Shown here: positions 1 through 13,626 of the stretch, piece by piece
Layout: the number at the start of each line of letters is the position of its first letter
How positions within the stretch are numbered: the stretch's first letter is position 1
NCBI RefSeq assembly: GCF_963678635.1
Contig: NC_087065.1
Location: 8,767,209 to 8,831,208 of the forward strand
Direction: 5' to 3'
Length of the DNA: 64,000 bases
From: Symsagittifera roscoffensis
Taxonomy: Eukaryota; Xenacoelomorpha; Acoela; Convolutidae
Notes under the pieces: generated by a model
What the model saw: the letters and a program-made list of their open reading frames with translations, nothing else
Told to the model about the DNA's origin: nothing
Database searches by the model: none
Made by a program: the position numbers and the translations under genes

Positions 1-3000
1 TTGTATATAAAAAATTGGCATGCGGACAGCTATATGCTACTGGTTTTCTTTGCCATATTCAAGATATTATCAATGATGGTAATATAAGGCTATATTTGAC
101 AACAATTATATATAATTTTTGATAATTAAACCAAATGACAATTTTCATGACAATTGGAACAGTTTGAAAAAATACACAACTTCAAAAAAATTCAAGTGAA
201 GAACGAAACGGTGGAGCGCCACTAAAAGGGGGGGGGGAGTCAGAGAAGATTTTAACTTTTTCCTCAGTTCGATTTTTCAGCCATCACAATCAGGTATTTT
301 ACAAGCCGCGATGAGGTAGAATAAATACTTGATCGTGATTTCAGAATACTGTGGCTTTAAATTGGCTGGTAGGCAATATACGGTAAGATTCCAGAAAATT
401 TCCAAGATAACTGAGTAAATTAACACCTAGATTTTTCTCACCTGGTAGCTTCTAAGATACAATGCGAGAAGGCAAAAAAAAGGAGCCAAAGGTAAGAGGT
501 AAATTACTTTTCTGAGTCTCATAGCGCGTAACAAAGTATGAGAGACGAAAAATTAAAACTAAATCACGATACTAAGTCGCAAGTTATACACAAAAAACTG
601 ACAGAAAGAATAACTGCACACTTCGTTTAAAATGAGAATTAACTTTAAATCAAGTTTCAGCTTGTATAAAATGTTTTTGTGATAAAAAACGAAACCATGA
701 AATTAAACTAAGCATACATTTGCAAGTTTATCTTTCAGCTGCTGGTACCATTTTCGTTGGACACAGTCTAAAGGCGAACTTCTCTTCCCTCACTGATGTT
801 TCCTGAATAGTAATCGATTATGATGGATTTTTATGACCAAACGGTTGCACAATATAGTCGATTATGGATGCCAGTTTTTTTTTTACAAATAAATGCATTT
901 TATTCAATTATAATCTTTCAAATCGTTTTTTTTCACAATATAATCGATTTTTTTTTTCACCTATGATCGTTTTTTTTTCTACAGAACTTCATGAGATTAT
1001 ATTTTTTGTCCACAAAAATCTTATAAACGATTTTTCTGCTGACTTTTGTTTTCATACTCCGTTTCTACAAAACTCTTAATTACTTGCAAAAAGTAGTATG
1101 TTGAAACCAGCTTTTCTGCAGAAGAAAAATTCGATCAATTGTAAAAGACTTTTGAGGACAAAAACTAATTCTGTAAAAAAAACAAATTATTATAAAATTT
1201 AAAAACGTTTACCAACCCTGTTCGAGCTTAAATTAATGACGTCATATGGCGCGAAAATTAGCTAAAGTTGGACTTTTTAAGACAGACAAAAAGCGTTGAA
1301 ATTACTTATTTATCCGATTTTTGAGATTGTTGAGAACGTTGTCAACTCTTGTAAGGCGGAAAATGGCTACTTTATTTTGTTCGGATGTTAACTAATAATA
1401 TTGATCTGTTTATGATGCCGATAGTTTACAAATGCTGAAGCAAGTCTTAGTCTTGCAGAAAACGAAACGAGATTGCATCTCATTTTGATCCGCCGACCCG
1501 TACACTATTCCCAGACACTCGGACGATTTTTCCGGGTACCGATATACGATCGAACATGAAATTACGTTTGAAATTTCTCAAACTCTGCTGGAAACATGCA
1601 TGCCCTGATCAGACAAGGCACGTTCCTCGGTAACGTGTAGCAGCTAGCCCATTGCGAAGAGTCCAAGCACGTGGCTGCAAAATGAGCCTTGTGATTTGAG
1701 ACAAAATTGCGAGAAAAACAGTTGAGACAAAAGTTCAGATCTGTCATCTCAAAAATGTGCCAAAGTAATAAAAAAAATCCGAGCAGTTGTCTCAGAAGTG
1801 ACCCTGAGGCGTCGAAATTTCCAATCAGGTGTCACGTGTTGAGTGCTTGTAGGGTCACTTCCTAGAGGTCTTGCGAGCAGATGTTGTATTTATAGAGACT
1901 TTCTTACAGTTATTCTTCTCCAAAGATGGCGTAGCTAACCCGAAGTTTTTATGAGTGTTCTTGAATCTATAAAAAGGCTAACGCCTCCTCACAACACGTA
2001 ACACAAAAAATCCAAACTTTTATCCATTTTTCCTAAAGTAAAGATTTGATGCTATAAATTTGAGGCGAGGTTTTTGATGGCAAAACCGTGAGCTCCATTC
2101 TTAATGTCTCAATTAGTAATAACCGTAGAAAGAACTTTAATGCAGTAACGCCTAAACAGCTCACGAAGAATCTGATTAGCTATAAACATAATATTTACGC
2201 AATCATGTATTGTAAACGGGAAGACACCGAAGATGTTCATAGTTAGTTAGAAGAGTCGGGTTCTCAAGCTATTTTTGAAGTAACGAGCCTGAAGTCTGAG
2301 TTCAGGGAAAAGTATTTACAACTACACCAGCATTTCTTAATAACGTTTACAATCTTTAGGCGAAAACAGTTCCTTAGGCTCACAGCTCTCGAAAATGTTT
2401 ACAACTCTTAGGCATTACAGCAGTTATCTGAAGTATAAAACTGGAAAAAATCTGTAAAGATGCAAGCGGCAAGGTATTAGAGGCAGAAAAGGGCTGAACA
2501 GCAACTACGAAATATGTCAAGTAATTCTGCAAAGTGTGATACGCTGAGTAAAAATATACTTCATTTATACTGAAATTAAGGACTCATTTTGATTATTTTT
2601 GTCTTTTGATCTGAGCAATTGAGTGGAAGTGAGCGAATTTAGAGAACCTGATTTGTGGATCTGGAAGAGTAGACGATTGGGTTGATCACGCATTAGAAAA
2701 TTAAAAAGGACCCGAGGTTGTTTTATCTCCTTCGAATTTTGATACAAGCGTTAATACCGGCAATTTTATCCATCAATATCAAACTATGTTGAAAGCGGGA
2801 ACTTCATTACCCAAGCATCATTACCCTCAGCCAGCATTACCTAATCTGTCTCTTGGTCATTGCTCCTCAAATTATTTTTCTCATTCTGCATATTCATCAA
2901 TCTTGCAAATGCACGCGTACTTCTCTAAGCGGCGTGGAAGACGTCTTAGGAGGAACCAATCGTGTCACCTCGTATTTAAACATATGTTGTGAAAAAACTG

Positions 3001-4280
3001 AAATTTCTCAAAAGCGTCCATCTGATTTGCTGCTTTGTGGTTTGCGGTTTAATGTGTTTGCTAATTTCTGATGTACAGCGGCAGCAGTTGCGGGACAGAA
3101 AAATAAACCGAATCTAGCGCCACAAGCTATGTTGGAAGGATGAATCCATGGTTTATGAGTAACTGTCCTAACGAAAGACAATGCTCAGACCAATCTTCGC
3201 GGACATTCCAACTCACCTAACTGATTTGTTTTGCTGAAACATAACAAAAACTTGGCAAGAGGAACAATGACTTTGGAGAACCGGTTGTCAAAACCGAGTC
3301 GCCAGAAACGAGTCAAACACTGATTTGGAATCTAATGAGCCTTGGCAAAAACCAAACGGAAGAGCTTCTGACAAAAAAATGTTACTTGCAGCCATCCAAT
3401 GGCCAAAACTTGCAGGTAGTTTTTTCTAGCTTGAACTCACAGCCGACTTTGTTTACTCAGATTCTGTTATTGATCTGATATCTTCAACTCATCAAATACA
3501 ACCGGGGAGCAACTTTTTAGCTTTTTACATGAGTGATAAGCAACCAATTTTGATGAAGCAATGTCAAACTGGTGATGAAAATAAGAATTCTGCAATCGTG
3601 GCTCTAAGGAGGCAAAGAGCTGGAAGTTTGCCACAGATCCCAAATACTGAATCATCCTTTCAGAAGTCGATCACATAGCACGAAAGAATGGTATAGCTAA
3701 TCTCCCTTTAAAGAACTAACTATTTTGATGGAGGATTTTGACTTCACAACAGCACAACGAAATGCGGGATCATTTCCGACGAGATTAGTGTTAAAACGAC
3801 GTTCGACTAACTCGCACAAAAAGTCAGAGACAAAACCACTATTAACCGAAACAAACGGAACCAATGTTGTTCTGAGTCAACGAGGCTACAGCTAGAGCAA
3901 CAAACAAATGAAACAGTACATACGTTTATGAAGCAATATGGTCATGTCGACAAGTTTTTGGCCATGGAAAACGGTTACGTACATGATTACTATATGGTCA
4001 CTTGGACTAATTTTTAATTAAAAATAAAGAATCTTGTTAACTATTTAACACCTTGCAATAGGGCAAATTCTTCACCAAAGTTAGTTTGGATGAAAAATTA
4101 GAAAATTGCAAACAATAGGAATGCGGCAATGAAATTCTGAGAAATACAAAAACAAAGAATTTTAATAATTGTCTGTGACAAAATGCCTTCTGTCATTTAT
4201 AGGGAGATTCGTAACAAGGTAGATCATACAAGGGGATTTGATTGCTTCGAGCGGGACCCAAAAGTATGATAGTTCGGTCC
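1..4280. other. Gene-poor AT-rich DNA
   Basis: No reading frame here resembles a known family and none exceeds about 72 codons. Visible landmarks are a run of 10 G at 228-237, several T-runs between 868 and 980, and a TATA-like TATAAAAAGG at 1968-1977. The TATA-like site follows a CACGTG E-box-like site near 1831, but no gene can be seen to start downstream. I see no clear tandem or inverted repeat. Confidence 0.5.
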
Positions 4281-4519
4281 TTAAAAATTGTGGGACCTAA
4301 CTAGCATACTTGTAATTTGTTTGGGCAACAATGGGTTTGGGTGGCTCCCAGTTGACACCCTTGGCATAATGCCGTAAGTTCTCCCCTGAAAAGGTGAGGG
4401 GACCCGAAAATCTATGTTTATGATCTCACAGTACTGCTCGGCATTGATTTTGGTTACTAATTTGCCACGGTAATCCACAAACACTTCATCTTTCTTGTAT
4501 GAGTGGAAAGCAATCAAAC
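4281..4519 (-). pseudogene. Possible SET-domain fragment
   Basis: On the minus strand a possible splice acceptor (T-rich then ACCAG, plus-strand 4520-4525) precedes an open frame. It reads GLIAFHSYKKDEVFVDYRGK and then LVTKINAEQY. This resembles the segment of SET-domain lysine methyltransferases with a G-V-A-x-x-x-F-x-K-G-E start and a following DYxGK strand. After about 35 residues the resemblance stops, the frame runs into unrelated sequence and ends at 4281. None of the later SET motifs (the NHS and catalytic Tyr regions) are visible nearby, so this would be a single exon or a relic. Chance similarity is quite possible. Confidence 0.22.
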
Positions 4520-5169
4520 CTGGTAAAAAAATTACTGGTTCAAAACTGAAACTTGAATGAGATATACTTATCGAGTCAACAAAACTATAACTACCTCTTC
4601 CAAAGACGGGACACTTCACATCACACATGCCGACCCAGATTTGTGTCAATACACTACACTGCAACTCTTACTGAACCTCAAATGGAAACATTTTGATGTT
4701 GTTGGCAGTTTATTTGAAGCTTGTGAATTTCTCAGGCGGCCGAAAATCTCTCTTTGATCCATCCTACAGCAGCTTCGAAACATGATCAACCATGGTCTTT
4801 TTAAGGTCATGGGCTGCCCACCTCTGCTTTGAGTAAAAGTTTGTATTTTAACTCGACAGCTCATCTTATGTCGTATCTGCTGAACGACGATCTGTGCGCG
4901 CTGCACCTAGGACAATGTACCGTGGTGTTGAGGATTATTTTTCGAGCCCCCCTGTGCATATCAATAGAAGCGTGACAATTGCCCTGAAAATGATCAATTG
5001 ATCCTTGTGGGACAACGTCACGTTTCTTTTATCAGCGCGGTTATTCGACTTCTCGGCAGTCTGCAAAATGGCTACTTCGAAAGTCTCGTTAATTGTCGAG
5101 TTTTTACATCCTACTGTTTCGCTTTTTTACTCTGACTCTGCATGATACCTTTTGCGGCTTGTTCCTGTA

Positions 5170-5262
5170 GGCTCTGCGATTTCGTGGGCATGTGTTTCTG
5201 TGGGCTCGTCGGCTTTTGGCTCCGTGGGCCTGTCGGCTCGTGGTTCCGTGGGCGCGTTGGTT
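5170..5262. repeat. GC-rich short tandem repeat
   Basis: Degenerate repeats of a GGCTCGTGGGCCTGTCGGCT-like unit (about 20-24 bp) occur here. They stand out as GC-rich against an AT-rich background. No coding role can be assigned. Confidence 0.5.
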
Positions 5263-6266
5263 CTATCATGGTCATCTAGTTGTCTTTAAATTTCCGGATA
5301 ATCAGGAATTGCTGATGGCCCTTGAGAATTCGGACACGGTGATGCTGACATAATTGAGTCCAGGTAGTTTGATTTGGCTGGTACTGCTGAGGCTGGTACT
5401 CCTGTACTGTCCAAGGACCTGAATGGACATGTCGGAGAGAAGTATGCGGACGCCCATATGTCGGTGGAATCGGTGAGGCGAAAGTTCGCGTGGATGATCA
5501 CAAATGTGTTACCGGTGTTGGAGGAACAGGTGATGCTGTCTCCGATGCGGCGGGTAGTGACGTGGGCATAGAGATATTAGAAGACACGGCAGGGCTGATG
5601 GAAAACTGTAAGGCACTGAATATAAACTTTTTGCGTTGGCCATTTTAAATGAATAACTTCTTTACTAGATGAAATGAATCGATGAAGTATAGCAACTAAT
5701 ATTGAGCACAAGATGAGAATGAACTGATTCCAATTTAGCGCTCAAATTACCACCAGAATCATTTTAATCGATAACACCATTTCTAATTGGACCATCAAAA
5801 TTAGAGTCCAACATTGGCTTTTAGATTTCCACTCTTTTTTTGTGTAACACAAAAGGCGACTGTAGCATCTATATAGTTCATATCAGTGAAGAAGTTCTTG
5901 TCAGTTAAGAAATAAGTCCTGCACCAAGATTCATTTTCTGTCAATCATTCATTCGTTCCTAAGTTCAGTCTTACAGTTTTCTTCCTTTTCATCAAGCTAA
6001 GTAGTACTTTTTGGGACAAGGAAAAAGTATTTGTCCTTGATGCCGTCACTTCCATCTAAGAAAGTGAAGTAAAGTTTATCATTGATCAGTAATTGGTGCG
6101 CTAAGCTTAAATGGTCAGAACGGCCGTTAAGTGCCATATTTAGCATCTCAGATAACAGAAAAGAAAACGCAGTAGCATGGAATACAAGAAAATTCCCAAA
6201 ACAAAATGATGCTTTTGTCGTCAGCAGAAGACATTCGAGGAATGAATAGCTATCGTTCAAACCCAA

Positions 6267-6611
6267 ATGGCTGCACAGGGTCTCATGGGTGCTTTTCGAA
6301 AATGCTGGGAGTGTCAAAAAAGGATTGTCATTTTTCAAGACCCATTTGTGTCCCAGCGCATAGTTTGTTTGGTTGACAAAACTCATGAGACTGCTGCATA
6401 TGAACCATTATGCAATGGCTGTTTATACGTTAGGTACTTAGATTTGAAAAACGAGTCACATGCTGAATCAAGGATGCAAGTGGGGGAGTCTTTGTCCGAC
6501 GATATCAAAACTTTCAGGATAAAGGATGCTGAGAAACCTAGAACCGAACAAAAACTCTCAGAGCCTAGGGCAAACAGAACAAGGAGGAAAAACCGCGGCA
6601 AGGTGTGTTGA
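6267..6611 (+). CDS. Unassigned 114-codon ORF with CxxC pairs
   Basis: I do not recognise this ORF. It begins with ATG and encodes 114 residues. Near the N-terminus is CWEC, followed by a single Cys near residue 34 and CNGC near residues 49-52, a spacing that could bind zinc. The C-terminal third is basic and ends in RANRTRRKNRGKVC. It overlaps an opposite-strand ORF (5997-6386) that also lacks known motifs. No promoter, splice context or neighbour supports expression, so it may be a spurious frame or a leftover exon. Confidence 0.2.
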   Translation: MAAQGLMGAFRKCWECQKRIVIFQDPFVSQRIVCLVDKTHETAAYEPLCNGCLYVRYLDLKNESHAESRMQVGESLSDDIKTFRIKDAEKPRTEQKLSEPRANRTRRKNRGKVC

Positions 6612-6840
6612 GTCGCGTTGAATATGTCGAGTCGCCAGAAAACAAAAGCTTGCCCCCTGCATCAACGGTGAAAGGCAGGTAAAATCATCATGTAGTTGTT
6701 ACACTAATACACAGTTTTATCACATCGATATCCTGGTTATCTGTTTGTTTGATTATAGATTTCATCTGACAACCTTGAACAAAAATGCATTTCACCGCGT
6801 TGCAACTGATTTTGCATTGTTTGATTATAGCTAGGAACGA

Positions 6841-6909
6841 CTATCTTGCGCGCTGGTGAAAAGCTATCTTGCGCGCTGGTGAAAAGCTATCTTGCGCGGG
6901 GTAGAAAAG
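6841..6909. repeat. 23-bp tandem repeat, three copies
   Basis: Three consecutive 23-bp copies occur at 6841-6863, 6864-6886 and 6887-6909. The first two are identical (CTATCTTGCGCGCTGGTGAA plus AAG). The third differs at a few positions in its second half. Confidence 0.9.
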
Positions 6910-7369
6910 CCGCTGAGGATACCTACCGAGAGGTATTTCGACATAATATGGCTGAGTCTACCCAGGATTATTATTATGACTTGGAATATACTACTTGAAC
7001 TGTTTACTGTTTGTTGTTTTGACTGTTTGTTTTCTTTGAGATCTATAGAATATCCCTATTCTCATATATCGTTTATTTTGCAGTCTTATGGTCTGAAAAT
7101 TGTACAGGCCCGTCAATGCAGATCAATAATTACTGCTATATTAAAATTTCTTGTTGAATAAAATCAACAAAACTCAAAGAACTACAGCCTATAATAACAA
7201 AACTTATATCTTCTTTGAAAAAGAAATAATTATATGAAAAAAGCATAGACAAAATGAAGATACTCAGTTTGAAGTAAATTGAAATGAACTGAGAAATTAG
7301 ATTAGTTCAGTTTGTTCAGTTGGCAGGAATTGAGAACGAAAGATTTTAGATCGAAGCTAGTTGTTTGAC

Positions 7370-10300
7370 CCCGATTTCACAAAATTCCCGTATCTTAGAA
7401 ATCTTCATAACATTTGTAGGAAAATTTCCCTGTCTTAAAACTTTGTACAAAATTTGAAAATTCAAGTACAATTTTTGTTTTAAGAAAAAATGTAAGATAG
7501 ATAGTTTTTCTCACAACAAATAAATCTCCAAAAAATACAACTAGTTTTAAGATTCACAATTGCTACAGTAAACTAAAACTGCATTGAAGAAAATTGTTTC
7601 ACTCAAATTAGGAAAAAAAATTTTGTGTAGAGCATTTGTTTCTTCTCAGAACTTTTGTTATGAGAAAAGATCTAAAAAAGAAAATTTTTCCTACAAACAC
7701 AAAAAAATGAATTTTGAGAATTTATTGCCTCAAAAACTACGCTAAGAATGGAAAAAATGACAAAAAAAGTTGCTCTGTTTTTTTTTTCATTAGTGGCCAG
7801 TTTTTGTATCAAAACCCAAAAGATACGAAATGGTTGGGGCGTTTTTTGCGACAAAGAGCAATTATTTATCATTTTTAAATGCAAATAAGTAAGAAATTTA
7901 GGAGGATACTTTTTTAGAACTATCTGCGTTTTAGACTCTAACCTAACCAATGAAAATAAAAATTATTGAAACAGAAAAATTGGTAGCTATAGTACGGCTT
8001 GTTAAAAGTGAAACTACGCCGTTACCTGCTCGACCTAATTGATGCAGCTCGGTAATTTAGAGTATTCTAAATTGACAAACTTCTGGCTTTTTTTAACTAC
8101 GCAATCTCTACAATCATTCTTTCTGGATGTTCCTCGACAATTTTTTGGTAACGAATTTACTGGAAATCGAGCAATAGAGCTGTAAGCATCAAGTCCTATT
8201 GAAAACTATCAAAGAATTTAATTCTTAGAAAGTTTGCAAATCAGAGACTTGATAAAAGTATGATATTGTGAGAGCCATAAATTATTCAGAAACTACTAGA
8301 GAAACTCCAATTGAGCGGGAAGTTGAAAATTGTACCGCAATTAAAAAGACTTAGACTAGAGCTGTAAGCAGACCACTTTGGCTCCAGAGTTAGACCATCA
8401 GAATTTTCAGAAAAATTCTGGTTGACCATCCTACCAAAAACTCCCCAATAAGAACTCTCCTCTATAAATCCCCCATAAGAACACCTTTGAGAATTGTGGG
8501 AACGTTCCTCTATCTTACAACTTCCTCTCAAAATTTTGAAATGTGACTTTTTGAAAATGAATGAATACTTTGAAGCACTAAGTTTCAAAGAAAGTGCTTC
8601 CGTGAAACTGTTGCCGCAAATTTTGCGCAAAAAATAGAAGTTTCACTAAAAAACGGTTTGCTCTGTTTTCTTTTCATTTATGGCCAGTTTGTATATCAAA
8701 AATTAAAATATTTGAAAATAGTGGAAAATTTATGAATTTTATATGCATACAAGACAGAATCTGGGAGGATTCTTTTGCTTTTATCTGCGTTTTAATTTCT
8801 AATCTTACCAATAAAATGACAACAGTTAATGATAAAGTTAATGATAACAGAAAATCTGGTAGATTTAGTATGGGTTGTCATTTTTGATGCTCCGCCGTTA
8901 CCTGCTCGAGCAAAATTTCAAAGCATTTGATCTGATTGAGTCTATTGCAGCTCAGTAAGTTCAAATTATCCTCAGATGACAAACTTTTGGCTTTTTAACT
9001 GTGTAGTCTGAACATCCATTCTTTCACGGTGTTCCTTGACATCTTTTCTGCTGAGTTTGCTGGAAATTGGACAATAGAGCCGTAATCATCGATTCATTTT
9101 AGAAAATACTAAAAACATTAGTTATTAGAAAACCTGCAAATCAAAGATTTTGTAAAAATTTGATATTCTGAAAGCCATTGCGAGTGAAGATGAAACAATA
9201 CCCCAATTAAGAAGAATCAGAACATTTTATGCAGATAACATTTGCTCCATAGTTGGACCGTCAGAACTTTCAGAAATGCCCGGTTTGACCTTCAGAAAAG
9301 CATGGGTTCCTACAAAATTTCTCCTATCTTAGAACTCTTTATAAGATTTGTAAAAGAAATTCCCTTATCTTACGACTTTCTTACAAAATTTTGAAAAATG
9401 TTTTTTTTTCAAAATGAATGAATTTTTTGAAAAACACTAATTTGAAAAAAAACCTTCCGACTATAATTTAACTCTGAGATATGTCCCTACAACAAACAAA
9501 ATCATTTTTGAGAAACTATTGCCTCAAAACCTACGCGAAGAACAGGAAAATGACACTGAAAAATTGTTTGCTCAGTTTTTTTTGTTGGCCAGTTTTGGTA
9601 TCAACCAAAAGATTTGGAAATGGTTGAAAATTTTTTTTTGACAGAGCGCAATTATAAACTTTTTTACTGTATACAAGATAGAATCTGTGAGGATACTGTC
9701 TCTTTTGTTATTTTGTGCGTTTTAAATTCTAACCTAACCAATGAATTGACAAGTTAATGATAACAAAAAAATTGGTAGCTATAGTACTGCTTGTTAAACT
9801 TGACACTCCGTCTTTATCGGCTCGAGCAAAAATTGGACGAATTTGAACTGATTGAGTCTTCTGTAGCTCAGTAATTTTCAATCATCGTAAATTAACAAAC
9901 CTCTGCGTTTTTTTAACTGTGTAATCTCAATCTTCTTTCTTCTCGCTGTTACTGGACAACTTTCTTATACGAGTTTACTGGAAATCGGACAAAAGAGCCG
10001 TAAGTACAAATCCTTTTGAAAACTATCAAAGAATTTAGTTTTTAGACAACCTGCAAATCAGAAACTTCATAAAATTTTGATGTTCTCCAAGCCAAATTTA
10101 GTTTAAAAAAAAACTACTATAGAAATTCCCATTGAGAGGGAAGATGAAAAATATACCCCAATTAAGACGACTCAGAACAGAAGATTTAAGCAGACATTAT
10201 TTTCTTCAGAGTTGGACCTTCTGAATCGTCGGAAGAGCCCGAGTTGACCATCCTACAAAACTTCCCCTATTTTAGAAATCTTTATAAGATATCTAAGAAA

Positions 10301-10960
10301 ATTCCCCTATTTTACAACTTTTTTTTTCTCAAAATGAGTGAGTATTTTGTGAACATTTATTTTAAAAAAAGCTTCCGACTATATTTAAAGTCTAAGATAT
10401 GGACTTTTTCCTACAACATGAAAATGAATTTTGAGAAATTATTGCCTCAAAACTTACGCGAACAATAGGAAAATGACACTGAAAATTTGTTTGCTCTGTT
10501 TTGTTTTCATTGTTGGCCATCGCAAAATGTTAAAGAATTTGATCTGATTGAGTCTTTTGCAGCACAGTTAGTTTGAATTATCCTGAATTGACAAATTTCT
10601 GACTTTTTTTAACTGTGTAATCTCAACATTCTTTCTTTCTCGATGTTCCTGGACAATTTTTTTAAACCGAATTTCTGGAAATCGGACAATGGAGCCGTAA
10701 GGATCAAATCTTTTAAAAGACTATCATATAACATAGTTTTTAGAAGACCTGCAAATCAGAGATTTGATAAAAGTTTGAGGTTCTGAAATCCAAAGAGTAA
10801 TAAATAACAGCTACAGAATATCCCATTGAGGGGAAATATGAAAATTATACCCCAATTAAGGAGACTCAGAACAGAGTAATTAAGCAGACAAAATTTCTCA
10901 AGAGTTGACTCGTCAGAATTTTCGGGAAAATGCGGGTTGTCAGCAATGGTCAATTAGAAC
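7370..10960. repeat. Array of diverged 0.7-0.9 kb tandem repeats
   Basis: Landmark phrases recur in the same order. One is a GAGTTTACTGGAAATCGGAC-like phrase near 8155, 9053, 9972 and 10671, giving steps of about 898, 919 and 699 bp. Others are a TTCCCCTATCTTAGAA-like phrase near 7384, 9320 and 10265, and an AAGTTAATGATAACA-like phrase in at least two units. Copies are heavily diverged with indels. ORFs of 65-114 codons inside the array are not shared between copies, so the repeat appears non-coding. Confidence 0.7.
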
Positions 10961-12120
10961 ACATAATTCGAGTATTCAAGTTAGATTAAGTTATTAAAAT
11001 TGCGCTAGTCTTTTGTTGTCAAAAATGAAAAAAAGGCAACTCGAAGCTAGTCTCAAAGGTCGTTTTTGATGCTGACCTTGTTCCTTGAATCCATTTTTTC
11101 ATTTCGCGTTTTTTTATCTCGTCTCTCTTGGCTAAATGGAGAAATTTTAAGTTAATTAGCAAACATTACCGCCATTATTTGGCCCAATTTTTTTGTCATG
11201 TTCCAATTCTCTTTTGTGTTCCAGTTTGGCAAGAACTTTAGTTTCGAACTTTCTGAGACCGCATTAAAGATCTGTGAAGCGCCAGAGAAAGTTTCGAGGA
11301 CAGTGAGGGAATCCTTGTCCAGTTTATTTGTGGAAGCAGAGGTTGTCAAAGGTTCTGAGCAAAAGTTTCTTAGTGTATTTCAATTCATTACCAAAAAATA
11401 ACGATGTGATTTGGGGTCCAAAAGGCAAAGTTGAAGAGAGTCATACCTTCACTTTGAGGAGGTGCGGTCTGATGTGCGGACAAAAGTTTGTGGTATTGAG
11501 CGCAAACTCGGTGTCATTTGTTATGAGTTTTTGGGCTATGAAAAACGCTCAGAAAGCTTTCATAGAAGTTCCGACTGTCAGCCAGCTGCGAGAATTATCA
11601 CTAGTTGCCACTAACAAAAACTTTCAGTGAGTACTCGGGTCTTTTGACGAATCTCTTACGAGCACACATCAACGTTATGCAGCATTTGACAATAAAGCAA
11701 AAGATGGTTGTCATAGATCAGAAATATGGAAAGCCCTCCTTATGTACCTTTCAAAAAGTTAAATTTAAAGTTAGTTTTGTTGTAATTGAAATAAATATGT
11801 AACGTTTTCTCTTCAAGTTTTTGCCTTTATCGTTTCAACGTAGAAAACTGATAAATCTTATTCTAATATTTTACAGTTTAAAAGTAATCGCTCAAAAAAA
11901 TGTTTCTGGTCTTTTTGTTTCCGTCCCAATGGGCGTCTACTTTTGCCCTACCTTTATTTGGCTGAGTGGCCTTTTTTCTTTTGAGTTGATTTATTGTTTA
12001 TGCAATTGAAAGTGGTTTTGATTATTTCTGCAATCGGGTACCAGACTTTTTATTACAGAAATAGTTTTGTTCACTGGACTCCTGCTTCATAATGAATTAG
12101 AATTTCTTATTCTCTTCTAC
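10961..12120. other. Unassigned DNA
   Basis: Short open frames on the plus strand (11198-11401, 11328-11630 and 11605-11802) lack recognisable motifs and overlap each other in different frames. No repeat family is evident, and I can assign nothing here. Confidence 0.4.
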
Positions 12121-12127
12121 ATACATA

Positions 12128-12225
12128 GCCTGGAGATAACGTACACGCCTGGAACGGCAAGGGTCCTGTGTTTGAATCTGTCCAAAACCTGTTTTTTTTC
12201 CAAAAATAAAAAAATCCGGTTAAAA
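12128..12225 (+). repeat. SINE-like, tRNA-resembling segment
   Basis: A segment beginning AGCCTGGAGATAACG and ending GTGTTTGAATCTGTCC resembles the spaced A and B boxes of an RNA polymerase III promoter in a tRNA-derived SINE. It is followed by an A-rich stretch. A related head (GCCTGGAGGTAAAG) occurs near 12608 and a B-box-like GGGTTTGAATCTGAC near 14165. It does not fold into a proper tRNA by eye. Box consensus matches are degenerate, so this is tentative. Confidence 0.3.
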
Positions 12226-13626
12226 AAGATTGGCCTATATTAGTCTGCTTAAGTTTGTCAGCTTAGTTACCATAATAATTCTCACTATACTTGCCGCAAA
12301 CAACTCTCATTGCAGTAATTTTCAGTGTTTCAGCGTTTAAAGATCCGGCAAATCGAAATTTGCTTCTCACCTTGAATGTAACTTTACCAGCTGGATTTGT
12401 TAGTATTTATTTTTTTTCTCTTATTTTGTCTTTCTCGTCCTAATTTTTAGCGATTTAGTGGCATCTTTTTTTGCGTCAATGATTTCTGCTCAAGTCTTTT
12501 TTGTTTTGTTACAGCTTGGCAATTTCGAGATCAAATTCGGTTAACCATCCGGCGCATCTGGCGTAAAGGTAAAACAACTGCTTCGTTCGTAGGCTCGTTC
12601 ATTCATTGCCTGGAGGTAAAGTGGGCGCTTTTGCACCCAATGTTGAGAAATTTGAGTTCCGACCGGGCCTGGTTTTCTCAGTAAGTATGACATTGAATTT
12701 TTTCCCAAAAAAAATTGAGTTGTCGGTTTTTGTGTTTCTGCTTATGTTTTGTGGGTTGAGGTTTCACGTCGGGTAATTTAGTCGACAATTTTTTTGTACT
12801 GTACGGATTTTTCTTTGAATATGATTTTTTTGTACACTTTTGTAATTTTTAGAATTGATACCACTTCGTTAAATATGTTCCTTGGTTCTCCTTTTTTTGT
12901 GTTTTCTCTCAAAAATTTTCTTCGGCCTAAGTGGGTTCAGACAACGTTTTAATAGTTTGAGTTAATATTTTATGAGTCGCTTCAAATGCAAAAAATTAAT
13001 TTTTGTTGCAAGATTTTAAAGTTATAAAACTTAGTTACTCAATTTTTGATGACAGCAATTTCTTCTGGTATTTTTTTTTTCGGCTCAATCGACGTATACG
13101 CACTTCTCGACTTTAGTGCCGCTCGGTAATTAGTAAAGGTATTTTCACTACTGATGGTTGTGTTTTCAACTGTTTTTCAAAAACTACTTTCTTTCTTTTC
13201 AATTTTTTTTTCAAATTTGTTGTTTCCTCCTATTTTTTTTCGCTAGCTTGCAATGCTGTGCTCAATTTTTATGGCAAGTGATGCAAGATCCGCTTCTCCT
13301 CTCTGCAGCAAAGTTAAAACATTGGACACTGAAAACATTTTTAATTTTGCTGAAAAGCTATTTTGAGTTATTGATAAACTGATAAACGCCATCTAATATG
13401 TTTCTGGACGTGTTTAAGACGGACTAATTCACAATTCAGGCAAAAGTAGCAAGAAACATACCTTGTGTTAATTGGCAAAATTGGCCAAGCTAACAATCTT
13501 AGAACCCCCATAAAGTCAGGCAAAACGATAAATGTTATAAAATGTTTTCAGATTTGAGATCAAGAAAACAATACCTTTTAAAATATACTCAAAAATTCCG
13601 CCCAAAAAGATAAGTAATTGAAACAT

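Noticed and set aside
1968-1977. TATA box as an annotated promoter
   Set aside because: No gene start, transcript evidence or conserved element follows, and in AT-rich DNA such words are common.
12128-12190. A true tRNA gene
   Set aside because: Box-like words are present but no cloverleaf with paired acceptor and anticodon stems could be drawn by eye.
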